From NCBI GenBank assembly GCA_964419935.1, contig CAYQQJ010000005.1:1-64000 (forward strand): a stretch of DNA of 64,000 bases. The letters are read 5' to 3'. The translations under genes were made by a program, and so were the position numbers. The notes below the pieces were generated by a model. It did no database searches. It had not been told where the DNA came from and worked only from the letters and a program-made list of their open reading frames with translations. Positions 1 through 8,350 of the stretch are shown here, in pieces (within the stretch, counting starts at the first letter, position 1; each line of letters opens with the position of its first letter). This DNA is from CAYQQJ01 sp964419935 (GTDB taxonomy: Bacteria; Pseudomonadota; Gammaproteobacteria; Pseudomonadales; Cellvibrionaceae).

Positions 1-109
1 GCAAAAATTCCTGTAAGCCAGAGACCGCAGGGACTTAATCAGAGGTTCCCTAGGCGCCTGCGTCTTAGCCCAAATGATTATGGCCGCGCCCTATGCACAG
101 GATTTTGTA

Positions 110-2125
110 ATGAATGAACCGCAACAAGAGTCTGAAACCGGGCAAAACCCGAACGTCGTCAAGGCGCCGTGGATCAAGGTTAATCCACCTGTTTTCATAG
201 GGGCCGGCGGACTTTGCCTGTTGTTTGTTCTGTTTACGGTACTCGCACCGGAAACTGCTGAAAGTGCGTTCTCTGCGGTGCAGGAATGGGTTATTCAGAC
301 GGCCGGCTGGTTCTACATATTATCCGTTGCGCTGTTTTTACTGTTCGTGGTCATACTCGCCTTGTCGGACTATGGGCACATCAAGCTGGGGCCAGACCAC
401 AGCGAGCCGGATTACAGCTATATCTCCTGGTTTGCCATGCTCTTCTCTGCCGGCATGGGCATAGGGCTCATGTTCTTCGGCGTGGCCGAGCCTGTGATGC
501 ATACCATGACGCCCCCGGTTGGTGATCCGGGAAGCGTGGAGGCAGCCCGGCAGGCCATGCGTATTACCTTTTTCCACTGGGGCGTACACGCCTGGGCGAT
601 TTACGCTGTGGTGGCTTTATCCCTCGCCTACTTTGCATTTCGTCACAATCTGCCACTCACCATCCGATCGGCTTTTTATCCGTTGATCGGTGAAAGGATT
701 TACGGCCCCATCGGCCATGCCGTGGATATCTTCGCCGTGGTGGGCACATTGCTCGGCGTGGCAACCTCCCTGGGCTTCGGCGCCATGCAGGTGAATGCCG
801 GCCTCAATTACTTGTTTGACTGGCCCATCAGCATCGGGCTGCAGGTGGTGCTGATCGCGGTGATCACGGTGTTCGCCACTATTTCTGTAGGCCTGGGCCT
901 TGACGGCGGCATACGGCGGGTATCGGAACTGAACCTGTTTCTTGCTGCGTTGTTGATGGTTTTCGTGCTTGTTGCCGGACCAACTGTGCACCTGCTTCAG
1001 GCCTACGTGCAGAATGTTGGGCACTACTTATCTGGCCTGGTGGACATTACGTTCAACCTTTATGCCTATGAACCGAAAGGCTGGATAGGTGGTTGGACGC
1101 TGTTTTACTGGGGTTGGTGGATTGCCTGGTCGCCGTTTGTGGGTATGTTCATTGCGCGCGTGTCACGGGGCAGAACCATACGGCAGTTTGTGCTTGGAGT
1201 ACTCATAGTACCCGTTGGCTTCACGTTCATGTGGATGACCTTTTTCGGGAACACAGCGTTGCACATGATTCTGGAACAAGGCATTACTCAACTTGCTGAT
1301 GCGGTGGCCGCAGACACTTCCGTGGCGCTGTTTCGCTTTTTCGAACATCTTCCTTTAAGCACCCTGGCTTCGCTATTAGCGACAGTTTTGGTCGTCACCT
1401 TTTTTGTTACCTCCTCGGATTCCGGCTCCTTGGTGGTGGACATGCTCACGTCCGGTGGCACGGACGAAGAGACGCCCGTCTGGCAACGGATATTCTGGTC
1501 CGTCGCCGAGGGCGTGATAGCCGCTGCGCTGCTCGTGGCTGGCGGGCTTACGGCATTGCAAACCGCTACTATTGCCAGCGCCTTGCCCGTTACGGTGGTA
1601 ATGCTATTCATGTGCTGGGGGCTTTTGCGGGCACTGCGGTTGGAGCTAGTGAAACGGGTCAGCCTGCGGGACGCCATGCTGGCACCGAGGGTTGGACGCA
1701 ACCCGGTAACCTGGCAACAAAGGTTGTCGCGTATTGTGCGTTATCCGGGGCGCAGCGAAGTATTGGCATTCATGCAGAATGTGGCCGGACCTGCCATGCG
1801 AAAAGTGGAGGCGGAACTTGTGAATCAACAGTTGCAGGTCGAGGTCGCCAGCGACGAACAGGACCGGGTGTGGATCGAGGTGAAGCACGGTGCTGAAGAA
1901 GATTTTTTCTATTCCGTGCATGCCCGGCCTTACGTTCCGCCGACTTTTGCGATCCGGGACACCACCCGCCGCCGCGGCGAAAAGCTACGCTACTACCGCG
2001 CCGAAGTTCACTTGATGGAAGGCGGCCAGAACTACGACATTATGGGCTGGACAGAGGATCAGGTCATCGCCGATATCATCGACCAATACGAGAAACATAT
2101 GCATTTTCTCCACAGCCTGCGCTAG
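110..2125 (+). CDS. BCCT-family choline/glycine betaine transporter (BetT-like)
   Basis: Inner-membrane secondary transporter of the betaine/choline/carnitine family, which imports quaternary-ammonium osmolytes with Na+ or H+. About twelve hydrophobic segments fill the first 530 residues. The glycine-rich segment GMGIGLMFFGVAEP and the Trp-rich stretch FYWGWWIAWSPFVGMFIARV are family signatures. A hydrophilic C-terminal tail of about 130 residues, ending near HMHFLHSLR, is like the osmosensory tail of BetT. The start is uncertain: the frame is open from ATG 74, but only ATG 110 has a plausible AGGA ribosome site about 9 bases upstream, so 110 was chosen. The gene converges on the sensor kinase with only 9 bases between stops. 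Choline versus betaine cannot be decided from sequence alone. Confidence 0.9.
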   Translation: MNEPQQESETGQNPNVVKAPWIKVNPPVFIGAGGLCLLFVLFTVLAPETAESAFSAVQEWVIQTAGWFYILSVALFLLFVVILALSDYGHIKLGPDHSEPDYSYISWFAMLFSAGMGIGLMFFGVAEPVMHTMTPPVGDPGSVEAARQAMRITFFHWGVHAWAIYAVVALSLAYFAFRHNLPLTIRSAFYPLIGERIYGPIGHAVDIFAVVGTLLGVATSLGFGAMQVNAGLNYLFDWPISIGLQVVLIAVITVFATISVGLGLDGGIRRVSELNLFLAALLMVFVLVAGPTVHLLQAYVQNVGHYLSGLVDITFNLYAYEPKGWIGGWTLFYWGWWIAWSPFVGMFIARVSRGRTIRQFVLGVLIVPVGFTFMWMTFFGNTALHMILEQGITQLADAVAADTSVALFRFFEHLPLSTLASLLATVLVVTFFVTSSDSGSLVVDMLTSGGTDEETPVWQRIFWSVAEGVIAAALLVAGGLTALQTATIASALPVTVVMLFMCWGLLRALRLELVKRVSLRDAMLAPRVGRNPVTWQQRLSRIVRYPGRSEVLAFMQNVAGPAMRKVEAELVNQQLQVEVASDEQDRVWIEVKHGAEEDFFYSVHARPYVPPTFAIRDTTRRRGEKLRYYRAEVHLMEGGQNYDIMGWTEDQVIADIIDQYEKHMHFLHSLR

Positions 2126-2134
2126 TGCAGCTCG

Positions 2135-3544
2135 TCATTCAGTTTGTGACTTATAGCGAGGCAGATTACTGGTGGAGTGGACGGATTCCACAGGAAGCTG
2201 CAAGCGCGCCACCAGGCCGCCTGATTCACCATTATCCAAAACCAATGCGCCCTTGAACCGTTTTGCGATGGCATCCGTAATGGCAAGGCCCAGCCCGCTA
2301 CCGCCGGGTGTGAGATGGATAAAGCGCTCTGTCAGTTGCTGTAATTTTTCCGGTGGTACACCGGGGCCATGATCCAGCACCGTCCACATACCCTCACTGC
2401 CGTTGGCGTCGAACGTCAGCGTTACCTGCCCACCATCGGGTGAGTGACGTACGGCATTATGCAAAAGGTTTCGCAATGCAGTGATGGCCAGTGCCGCCGG
2501 CGCTTGCACAACTACGGGAGCCGCGGCGCGATAGTTGATTTTGATATTTCGCTGTTGAGCCAGTGCGGCAACGTCTTGTATGGCTTCAATGCATATTTCA
2601 TCCGCGCTTGCCCGTGCCGCGTCATCAAGGGACGGGGTTTCATCCAGGCGCGCTAACAATAAAAGTTGCTCCAAAGTGCTTTGCAGTTTCCCCACGGCTC
2701 GCTCAGCTTGTGCCAATGAGTGGCGGGACTCATCGCCGTTAGTCAACTTGGCCACTTGCAGCTGGGTTTTGATTGCAGTGAGTGGTGTTCGAAGTTCATG
2801 GGCGGCGTCGCCGGTGAATCGCCGCTCCCGTCGAACGGCTTCCTGGGCACGCGCAAGAAGCCGGTTGATTTCATCCACCAACGGTTTGACCTCGGCCGGT
2901 GTTCCGCTCCACTGCAGTGGATCCAGGTCATGATCCTCACGCGTGCCGACTGAAAATGTGAGCTCGTTCAATGGACGGAACGCGCGCTGAATACCAAACC
3001 AGGTCGCCACAAGCGCACCTGCCAGTGCTATGAGGAAAGGGACAACGGCCGCAATCACAACGGCGGTCATCAAGGAGTTGCGTGTGCTGATTCTGTCCGC
3101 CGTGGTAATACGCAGGTCGTCCACCGTGATTGTGTACACCCGCCACCGTTGACCTTCGACCTCCTCAACGGAGTAACCGTCCGGCGCACTTTCCAGAATC
3201 CGCGTCGGCGCATCCTGTGAGAGCGCCAGTACATCGCCGCGCAAGGTACTGACACGACAAGCCAGACTTGACGGGAATTCCGGCTGGACCGGTTGCGTGC
3301 TGGTCATGTCGCTCACAGAGTTCGGGCTGCCGTTCGCGTCATCACTCGCGCCGGTCAGCAATTGTTGCCGGCTTACCAATGAAGCTACCATGCGAGCCGA
3401 AGCGGCAAGGCGGTTGTCCAGGCTTTTCTCCATTTCCGTTCGGACACTGTGCAGCAGCCAGGGCGCGAGCAAAAGCCACAGCCCCGCCAGGCAGGAACCT
3501 ATCACCAGCATCAACCGCCAGCGCAGGGTGCGTCGTATCCTCAT
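2135..3544 (-). CDS. Sensor histidine kinase, QseC/PmrB type
   Basis: Membrane sensor kinase that should phosphorylate the response regulator encoded just upstream. There is an N-terminal TM segment (about 12-33), a periplasmic domain (about 35-155), a second TM (about 158-183) and a HAMP-like linker. The HisKA box FTGDAAHELRTPLTA has the phospho-acceptor His at about 249. The HATPase has an N box (NLLHNAVRHSPDGG) and glycine boxes DHGPGVP and GSGLGLAI. The ATG overlaps the stop of the regulator gene in an ATGA, so the two are translationally coupled. The length of 469 residues is normal for QseC/PmrB. The signal sensed is not visible. Adjacent disulfide-exchange genes suggest an envelope role, which is inference. 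Confidence 0.9.
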   Translation of the reverse strand: MRIRRTLRWRLMLVIGSCLAGLWLLLAPWLLHSVRTEMEKSLDNRLAASARMVASLVSRQQLLTGASDDANGSPNSVSDMTSTQPVQPEFPSSLACRVSTLRGDVLALSQDAPTRILESAPDGYSVEEVEGQRWRVYTITVDDLRITTADRISTRNSLMTAVVIAAVVPFLIALAGALVATWFGIQRAFRPLNELTFSVGTREDHDLDPLQWSGTPAEVKPLVDEINRLLARAQEAVRRERRFTGDAAHELRTPLTAIKTQLQVAKLTNGDESRHSLAQAERAVGKLQSTLEQLLLLARLDETPSLDDAARASADEICIEAIQDVAALAQQRNIKINYRAAAPVVVQAPAALAITALRNLLHNAVRHSPDGGQVTLTFDANGSEGMWTVLDHGPGVPPEKLQQLTERFIHLTPGGSGLGLAITDAIAKRFKGALVLDNGESGGLVARLQLPVESVHSTSNLPRYKSQTE

Positions 3545-4242
3545 GGTGATATGGCCTTCAACCGGTAGCCCAAACCTCGCACCGTCTCAATCAGGTCATT
3601 GCCCAGTTTATTGCGCAGGTTGTGTACGTGAACGGCGACCGCATTGCTTTCAACGCCATCAGTCCATCCGTAAACATGATCCTGAAGCTGGTCAGCGGAC
3701 AGCACACGGCCCGGCTGCTTCAACAGCGCCTGCAACACGGCGAGTTCACGACGCGACAAGGTGATAGCTTCGCCATTACCCGACACTTGCAACGCCACCG
3801 GGTCGAACAGCAAACAGCCGTGTTGGATCAGGTTCGAGGCGCGTCCACTCGCCCGTCTCACCAGGGAGTGTAACCGAGCCACCAGCTCTTCCAGGTCAAA
3901 CGGTTTGGTTAAATAATCGTCCGCCCCGGCATTCAATCCCTGCACGCGTTCGGGTACAGCGTCCCGTGCCGTCAGTATGAGTACGGGTGTATCCATCCCC
4001 TGTCGGCGCCAGCGCGCTAGTTGCGAGAGGCCGTCCATATCAGGCAGACCCAAATCCAACACCACAACGTCAAACGCCACTATCGCGAGAGCCCCGTCGG
4101 CAGCCGAGGCCGAAGTGACCCAGTCCACCGTTTGCCCGAGCGCCGTGAGCCCGCGCTTGAGGCCGTCGCCAACCAGGTCATCATCTTCCACAATCAATAC
4201 ATGCACAGGTTTATCCTTCAGGGATTCACTATGGTCTTTCAT
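3541..4242 (-). CDS. OmpR-family response regulator, QseB/PmrA type
   Basis: DNA-binding response regulator of 233 residues, partner of the downstream kinase. The receiver domain starts VHVLIVEDDD; the phospho-acceptor Asp is about residue 63 in VVVLDLGLPDMDG, and the conserved Lys lies in YLTKPFD. The C-terminal half is a winged helix (LSRRELAVLQALLKQPGRVLS... ending TVRGLGYRL). The frame extends upstream to 4374, but that extension runs through a palindromic repeat and encodes no receiver sequence, so ATG 4242 (MKDHSESL) is taken as the start. Three TTAA half-sites at 11-bp spacing lie upstream, matching the kind of box bound by PmrA/QseB-like regulators, so autoregulation is likely. Confidence 0.9.
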   Translation of the reverse strand: MKDHSESLKDKPVHVLIVEDDDLVGDGLKRGLTALGQTVDWVTSASAADGALAIVAFDVVVLDLGLPDMDGLSQLARWRRQGMDTPVLILTARDAVPERVQGLNAGADDYLTKPFDLEELVARLHSLVRRASGRASNLIQHGCLLFDPVALQVSGNGEAITLSRRELAVLQALLKQPGRVLSADQLQDHVYGWTDGVESNAVAVHVHNLRNKLGNDLIETVRGLGYRLKAISP

Positions 4243-4272
4243 TGTCCACAAATGCCGAAACAAGCCGCACCC

Positions 4273-4353
4273 GTAGCCCGGATGGAGTGCAACGGAATCC
4301 GGGGCAATCAGCGTCAAGTCTTCCCGGGTTGCGTTGCACTCCATCCGGGCTAC
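4273..4353. repeat. Palindromic repeat, family C, copy 1
   Basis: An inverted repeat of about 80 bp. The left arm starts GTAGCCCGGATGGAGTGCAA and the right arm read on the other strand starts with the same 20 bases. A second copy is at 62618-62692. It lies between a regulator gene and the divergently transcribed thioredoxin gene, and would fold into a long hairpin in RNA from either strand. It resembles the REP/REPIN-like palindromes common in Gammaproteobacteria. Confidence 0.85.
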
Positions 4354-4418
4354 AAGCTCACGAGCGTTAGTCAAGCCGTCAGCCGTTATTTATGAGACAG
4401 TAATGATAGACCCAATAA

Positions 4419-4447
4419 ATTAAGGCACCGTTAACCTTACCTTAATT
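4419..4447. promoter_or_regulatory. Predicted PmrA/QseB-like operator: three phased TTAA half-sites
   Basis: TTAA occurs at 4420, 4431 and 4442, exactly 11 bp apart: aTTAAGgcacc, gTTAACcttac, cTTAATt. Known PmrA/QseB boxes are HTTAAK-N5-HTTAAK, which also puts TTAA cores 11 bp apart. The array lies between the divergent regulator/kinase operon and the TlpA/DsbG operon and could control both. This is a motif call, not a scored match. Confidence 0.55.
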
Positions 4448-4511
4448 ATCGCTGATCATACTCGCCGCCTGTAGGCGCTAAATGCACATACCACCAACCG
4501 GAGTTTGACAC

Positions 4512-5348
4512 TTGATATCTGTAGGGCCGTTCGCCCTTTCCCCAGAACGTTTGTTGTTCCTGATTGCCTTCGTGGTGGCTTTGCTGGTCGGCTGGATTGC
4601 CGGGCGTCGAGATCGCATCGCGGTGGAACCGGTGCTCACACAGATGCTGCTCCTGGGCATGCTCAGCGCGCGTTTGAGCTTTGTTCTCCTGTACCTGGAG
4701 GACTATCTGCCACGCCCCTGGAGCATTCTCAACATCGGTGATGGTGGTTTTGTTTATGCGGCTGGGTTGCTGGTCGCTGCTGCAGTCGGCGCCTTCCACG
4801 CCTGGCGCCGGCAAGCCATCCGCGGGCCACTCGGCCTTGCGCTGGTGGCGGGCATGCTCACATGGGGCGTTACTGCCGGAGCCGTCACTGCCATGCGCAG
4901 CAGCCAACCGCCCCTGCCGGCCTCACAGTTGCTGAGCCTGGAAGGTGACGGCCTCTCCTTGGCGGATTATCAGGGCAAGCCCCTGGTGGTCAACCTGTGG
5001 GCCACCTGGTGCCCGCCATGTCGGCGGGAGATGCCGGTATTGGCGGACGCCCAGCAACGTGAGCCAGGAATCAATTTCATTTTTGTGAATCAGGGAGAAA
5101 GTCGGGCAACAGTTGAGCAATACCTGAATCAGGAGCAGTTGCAGCTGGACAACCTACTGCTGGACATTCACTCCACCACCATGCACGCGCTCGGCGCCAA
5201 CGGCTTGCCCACAACATTTTTTTACGACGCGGCCGGCGAACTGGTTGACACACATTTTGGTGAACTCTCGGTCGCCACCCTCAAGCTACGCCTAAAGCAA
5301 AGCTTTGAACAAGCCTCAGCTAACAGCACAAGAGACCATAGACTATGA
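4512..5348 (+). CDS. Membrane-anchored TlpA/DsbE-like thioredoxin
   Basis: A protein of 278 residues with two parts. Residues 1 to about 130 hold about four hydrophobic segments, a layout seen in thiol oxidoreductases with a prolipoprotein-diacylglyceryl-transferase-like membrane part. Residues about 135-270 are a thioredoxin fold with active site WATWCPPC (Cys167, Cys170) and a cis-Pro loop GLPTTFF, placed outside the inner membrane. The start is TTG, with CGGAG about 8 bases upstream. Its stop overlaps the ATG of the DsbG-like gene (ATGA), so the two probably form a redox pair in which the membrane thioredoxin passes electrons to or from the soluble partner. The direction of transfer is not determinable here. 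Confidence 0.85.
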   Translation: MISVGPFALSPERLLFLIAFVVALLVGWIAGRRDRIAVEPVLTQMLLLGMLSARLSFVLLYLEDYLPRPWSILNIGDGGFVYAAGLLVAAAVGAFHAWRRQAIRGPLGLALVAGMLTWGVTAGAVTAMRSSQPPLPASQLLSLEGDGLSLADYQGKPLVVNLWATWCPPCRREMPVLADAQQREPGINFIFVNQGESRATVEQYLNQEQLQLDNLLLDIHSTTMHALGANGLPTTFFYDAAGELVDTHFGELSVATLKLRLKQSFEQASANSTRDHRL

Positions 5349-6124
5349 AGATGTCCAAAGCCTTAGCCAGCGGCATGGCTCTGCTGGCATTGGCCACAGC
5401 TTCCTGCGCCGAAGATCAAAATGCACAGTCGCCCTTACCCGAAGCCCTTCAGGCATTGACCGCTGACGGCGTGGAGATTGTCGAGACCTTCGCTGCCCCG
5501 AGTGGGCTGACCGGCTATATCGGTCGCTACAATGGGCAACCGGTCGAGTTATATCTTACCGAAGACAAAAAACATGTAATGGTAGGCGCACTGCTTGACA
5601 GCAGCGGCAACCGCTACGCGCAAGACTACTTAGCCGCAGCGTCAGGAAGCGCACTGGACTGGAACAGCTTCGCCCAAACCCACTGGGTGGCGGAAGGCGA
5701 TCCCGATGCAACTAACATCGTGTATGTTTTCACGGACCCCAATTGCCCCTATTGCGCCATGTTCTGGGAAAAAACCCAACCCTACATAACACGCGGCGGC
5801 GTACAGGTCCGGCACATCATGGTAGGAATGCTTCGTCCCGACAGTCTGTCAAAGGCCGCCACCATACTTGCCGCCGATGATCCCGGGGCCATGCTGGCGC
5901 AGCATGAGCGAACCATGAAACAAGGGGGCATCGAGGCAGACAAGAACATTCCCGACGAGATTCTTGAACAGGTACGGGACAATACGCGCTTCATGCAGTC
6001 CAACGGCATCAATGCGACACCCGCCGTCGTGTTCAGGGATGCCAACGGCAAAGTGCAACAGATCCAGGGCGTACCCAGCCCTCAGTTAATGGAGCAACAC
6101 ATTTTCCGTAACAACGGTCATTGA
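5345..6124 (+). CDS. dsbG: DsbG-like thiol:disulfide interchange protein
   Basis: Periplasmic DsbC/DsbG-family protein, 259 residues, the usual DsbG length. The N-terminus is a signal peptide (KALASGMALLALATASCAED); a Cys at 21 makes lipoprotein processing possible, but the lipobox is poor. The N-terminal region (about 30-100) matches the dimerisation domain. The thioredoxin domain carries FTDPNCPYC (Cys134, Cys137), and the cis-Pro loop is NATPAVVF. The CPYC active site fits DsbG. Expected to protect or isomerise cysteines of exported proteins. Coupled to the preceding membrane thioredoxin by ATGA overlap. The symbol is by family resemblance. Confidence 0.85.
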   Translation: MKMSKALASGMALLALATASCAEDQNAQSPLPEALQALTADGVEIVETFAAPSGLTGYIGRYNGQPVELYLTEDKKHVMVGALLDSSGNRYAQDYLAAASGSALDWNSFAQTHWVAEGDPDATNIVYVFTDPNCPYCAMFWEKTQPYITRGGVQVRHIMVGMLRPDSLSKAATILAADDPGAMLAQHERTMKQGGIEADKNIPDEILEQVRDNTRFMQSNGINATPAVVFRDANGKVQQIQGVPSPQLMEQHIFRNNGH

Positions 6125-6225
6125 GCGCCGGGTCTGCCTGAGTATCAGTTGGATGTTACGTATCGGTAAATCGCATCTCGAAAACAGGAGACCAGGGATT
6201 TGGGATCCACTATCGCCCAGTCGCG

Positions 6226-7383
6226 TCAATATCCTCTCTCGCTTGTATAAGCCTGAATTTCGTCGATGACCTTCATTGCATACTGCTTGCTGGCATCGGC
6301 GATTTTTTGTTGATTATCGAATATTGGGTACTTCCTTGCTTCTTCTGGCAGTGAAAAATCTCTGTTCAATGCGTGCTCATAATGCGTGTCATCATCGCGG
6401 TAAAATGCCAGCGCCTCATCAATTTTACTCGGGCTGAAGCGGACCAAATACGGCTGTTCAACAATCACGCGCTTGATCAGGGATGCTGAGTCCAAAAAGG
6501 AAGCGTTCGAATTCGAAAACAGATTGAGTAATTCTTGATTAAACGCTTGGGCGGCGGAGCCCATGCGCACGGCCTCGGCGGCCAGGTCCCCGACACGACT
6601 GTTGTGTATCAATTGACGGTTGTCTTCCATCACACGGGTTTGCTTTGAATCCTGCCATGCAATGCCTTTGTTAAGAAGATCCGTTAATGCGGTTTTCAAA
6701 AGTTCAGGCGCATCGACAAACTCAATGGTTTTTTTTGCTTTTTCAATAGCGTAGTTGTAATGCAACACATCATCCGCTGATAACAAAATATGCTCGGAAT
6801 AGACGAGGGCGTTACTGACAGAACCAAACAGATTGGCAGCATCTCGATTGCGCAACAGACCGCTCGCGGCGGCTTCCAGCTCCTCCAGATCCCTGATTAA
6901 TGCAAGATTATTTTCAGAGCCTTGCGCCGGAACATAATCCTGCTTTCCGTCCAACCGGAAAACGTCAGTACCATTGGGCCGAACACCAATTTCAGTTCTT
7001 CCATCGAGTACAAAGCCTGTGTTCAACAAATTTTTCGCTTTGTTAAACGCATCTTCATCATGCAGAATTTTTATTTTTCCCTCGCGCAAGTCGTTGGCAA
7101 ACACCTGCACTACACGGAATGTCTCCACGACCTGTTGTTGCAAAGGCTCGTGGCTTTGCCCAAGGTAGTCCAACGCTTTTTCTTGTGTAGCCGTATCGAG
7201 TCCCTGAAGGTATTTTTGCATATCAAACAGATACTGCGCTTCAGCACCTACCTGATACTGTCCACGCTCGTTGGAAACAGTCACGTTGAGTTCATCAACG
7301 GTGGACAACTGCCGTTCCGCCGTAGGTGTTGCTGGCATTGCTTGCATATGCGCCCCACCAGAACCTACTGATCTAACATCCAT
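6226..7383 (-). CDS. Uncharacterised helical protein
   Basis: A 385-residue protein that I do not recognise. ATG 7383 is preceded by AAGGA at good distance. There is no signal peptide or membrane segment. The first 30 residues are a Gly/Met/Pro-rich head (MDVRSVGSGGAHMQAMPATP), and the rest looks mostly alpha-helical with many charged residues. The gene stands alone between the dsbG-like gene and a LysR remnant, and its DNA is AT-richer than its neighbours, which may indicate transfer. Coding is supported by full length, a ribosome site and ordinary amino-acid composition. No function is proposed. Confidence 0.75.
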   Translation of the reverse strand: MDVRSVGSGGAHMQAMPATPTAERQLSTVDELNVTVSNERGQYQVGAEAQYLFDMQKYLQGLDTATQEKALDYLGQSHEPLQQQVVETFRVVQVFANDLREGKIKILHDEDAFNKAKNLLNTGFVLDGRTEIGVRPNGTDVFRLDGKQDYVPAQGSENNLALIRDLEELEAAASGLLRNRDAANLFGSVSNALVYSEHILLSADDVLHYNYAIEKAKKTIEFVDAPELLKTALTDLLNKGIAWQDSKQTRVMEDNRQLIHNSRVGDLAAEAVRMGSAAQAFNQELLNLFSNSNASFLDSASLIKRVIVEQPYLVRFSPSKIDEALAFYRDDDTHYEHALNRDFSLPEEARKYPIFDNQQKIADASKQYAMKVIDEIQAYTSERGY

Positions 7384-7585
7384 CCAATAATCCTTCTTTA
7401 CCTGCAGCCTGCGTTTGCGGAGTGTGCGTTATAGGTATCGGCGTTGGCAGGAGAAGCTTGAACGAAAAAAACAATGGCAGTGCACGCAGTTTTAGGCGTG
7501 TTAGGTTGGCCAGACGGCCAACCGATGATGTCCGCCATCAATTTGCCCATGGCTTGATTGTCAGACAACGGCCTCGCCGCTTGCT

Positions 7586-8254
7586 GTGAGTCCTATAACC
7601 ATTGAAGGCCGCCTCGACGACCTGAATGCCTACAGGGATCGTGTGTCGGGAACTATTCGCCTGACGTCGTCAAAATTTGCAGCCGAGCTATTCCTGATGC
7701 CGGTCATTAGTCAGCTACTGGTGGAGCACCCTGAGCTGAGCATAGAGGTGTCCGTTGACCAGCGCTTGGTCGATCTCGCCGCTAGTGGGTTTGACGCAGG
7801 GGTACGCCTGGGAGAACAGGTGGAGAAGGATATGATTGCCACTCGTATCGGCCCCGATGTGCAGATGGTGGTAGCGGGTTCACTCGGTTATATCAAGCAA
7901 TTCGGCGTGCCGAAAACACCCCATGAACTCACGCACCACAACTGCATCAATCTGCGCATGCCTACCTCTGGCGGGCTCTATGCCTGGGAGTTCGAGAAGA
8001 ATGGCAGAGCACTCAATGTTCGTGTGGAGGGGCAGCTTACCTGCAATGATCCTGATCTTGCGATCAAATCAGCGATGAATGGCCTGGGCCTTTGTAGTCT
8101 CCCCAGTTACGTGACGGACGAATTCATAGGCGACGGCCGGCTCGTGCGGGTACTGGAAGACTGGTGCCCACCCTTCCCAGGCTTTCACCTTTACTACCCG
8201 AGCCGGCGTCAGCACTCCGCGGCGTTTAGCCTCTTGCTGGAATCCTTGCGCTAA
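7586..8254 (+). pseudogene. LysR-family regulator remnant lacking its HTH domain
   Basis: Residues from RLDDLNAYRDRVSGTIRLTSS onward are a complete LysR substrate-binding domain (VSGTIRL, MPVISQLLVEHPELSIEVSVD, HHNCINLRMPTSGGLYAWEF, IKSAMNGLGLCSLPSYV). The N-terminal winged helix of about 60 residues and most of the linker are missing. The frame stays open upstream only to a stop at 7526, where LDCQTTASPLAVS looks like a shortened linker. The GTG at 7586 has no convincing ribosome site. It is most likely a deletion remnant; expression as a ligand-binding-only protein cannot be excluded. Confidence 0.75.
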
Positions 8255-8326
8255 GACAGATGAACTCGTAGCGCTCGCCCTTCTTACTCTCAACCGCCGA
8301 GACTTGGACTCCTGGCCATTTGAAAT

Positions 8327-8350
8327 AGACTGTCGCTTCAGCGACAGTCT
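8327..8350 (-). terminator. Hairpin overlapping the stop of sulfatase 1
   Basis: Perfect inverted repeat AGACTGTCGCT/AGCGACAGTCT with a 2-base spacer at its centre. It spans the last codons and stop of the minus-strand sulfatase gene. Only a short T-rich stretch (TATTT) follows on the minus strand, so it may be a weak terminator or a 3' stabilising stem. Confidence 0.45.

Noticed and set aside
2135..4242. Copper-responsive CopRS/CusRS regulator pair for the metal block
   Set aside because: It lies 15 kb away with unrelated genes between, and its upstream half-sites look PmrA/QseB-like; no link to the copper genes is visible.
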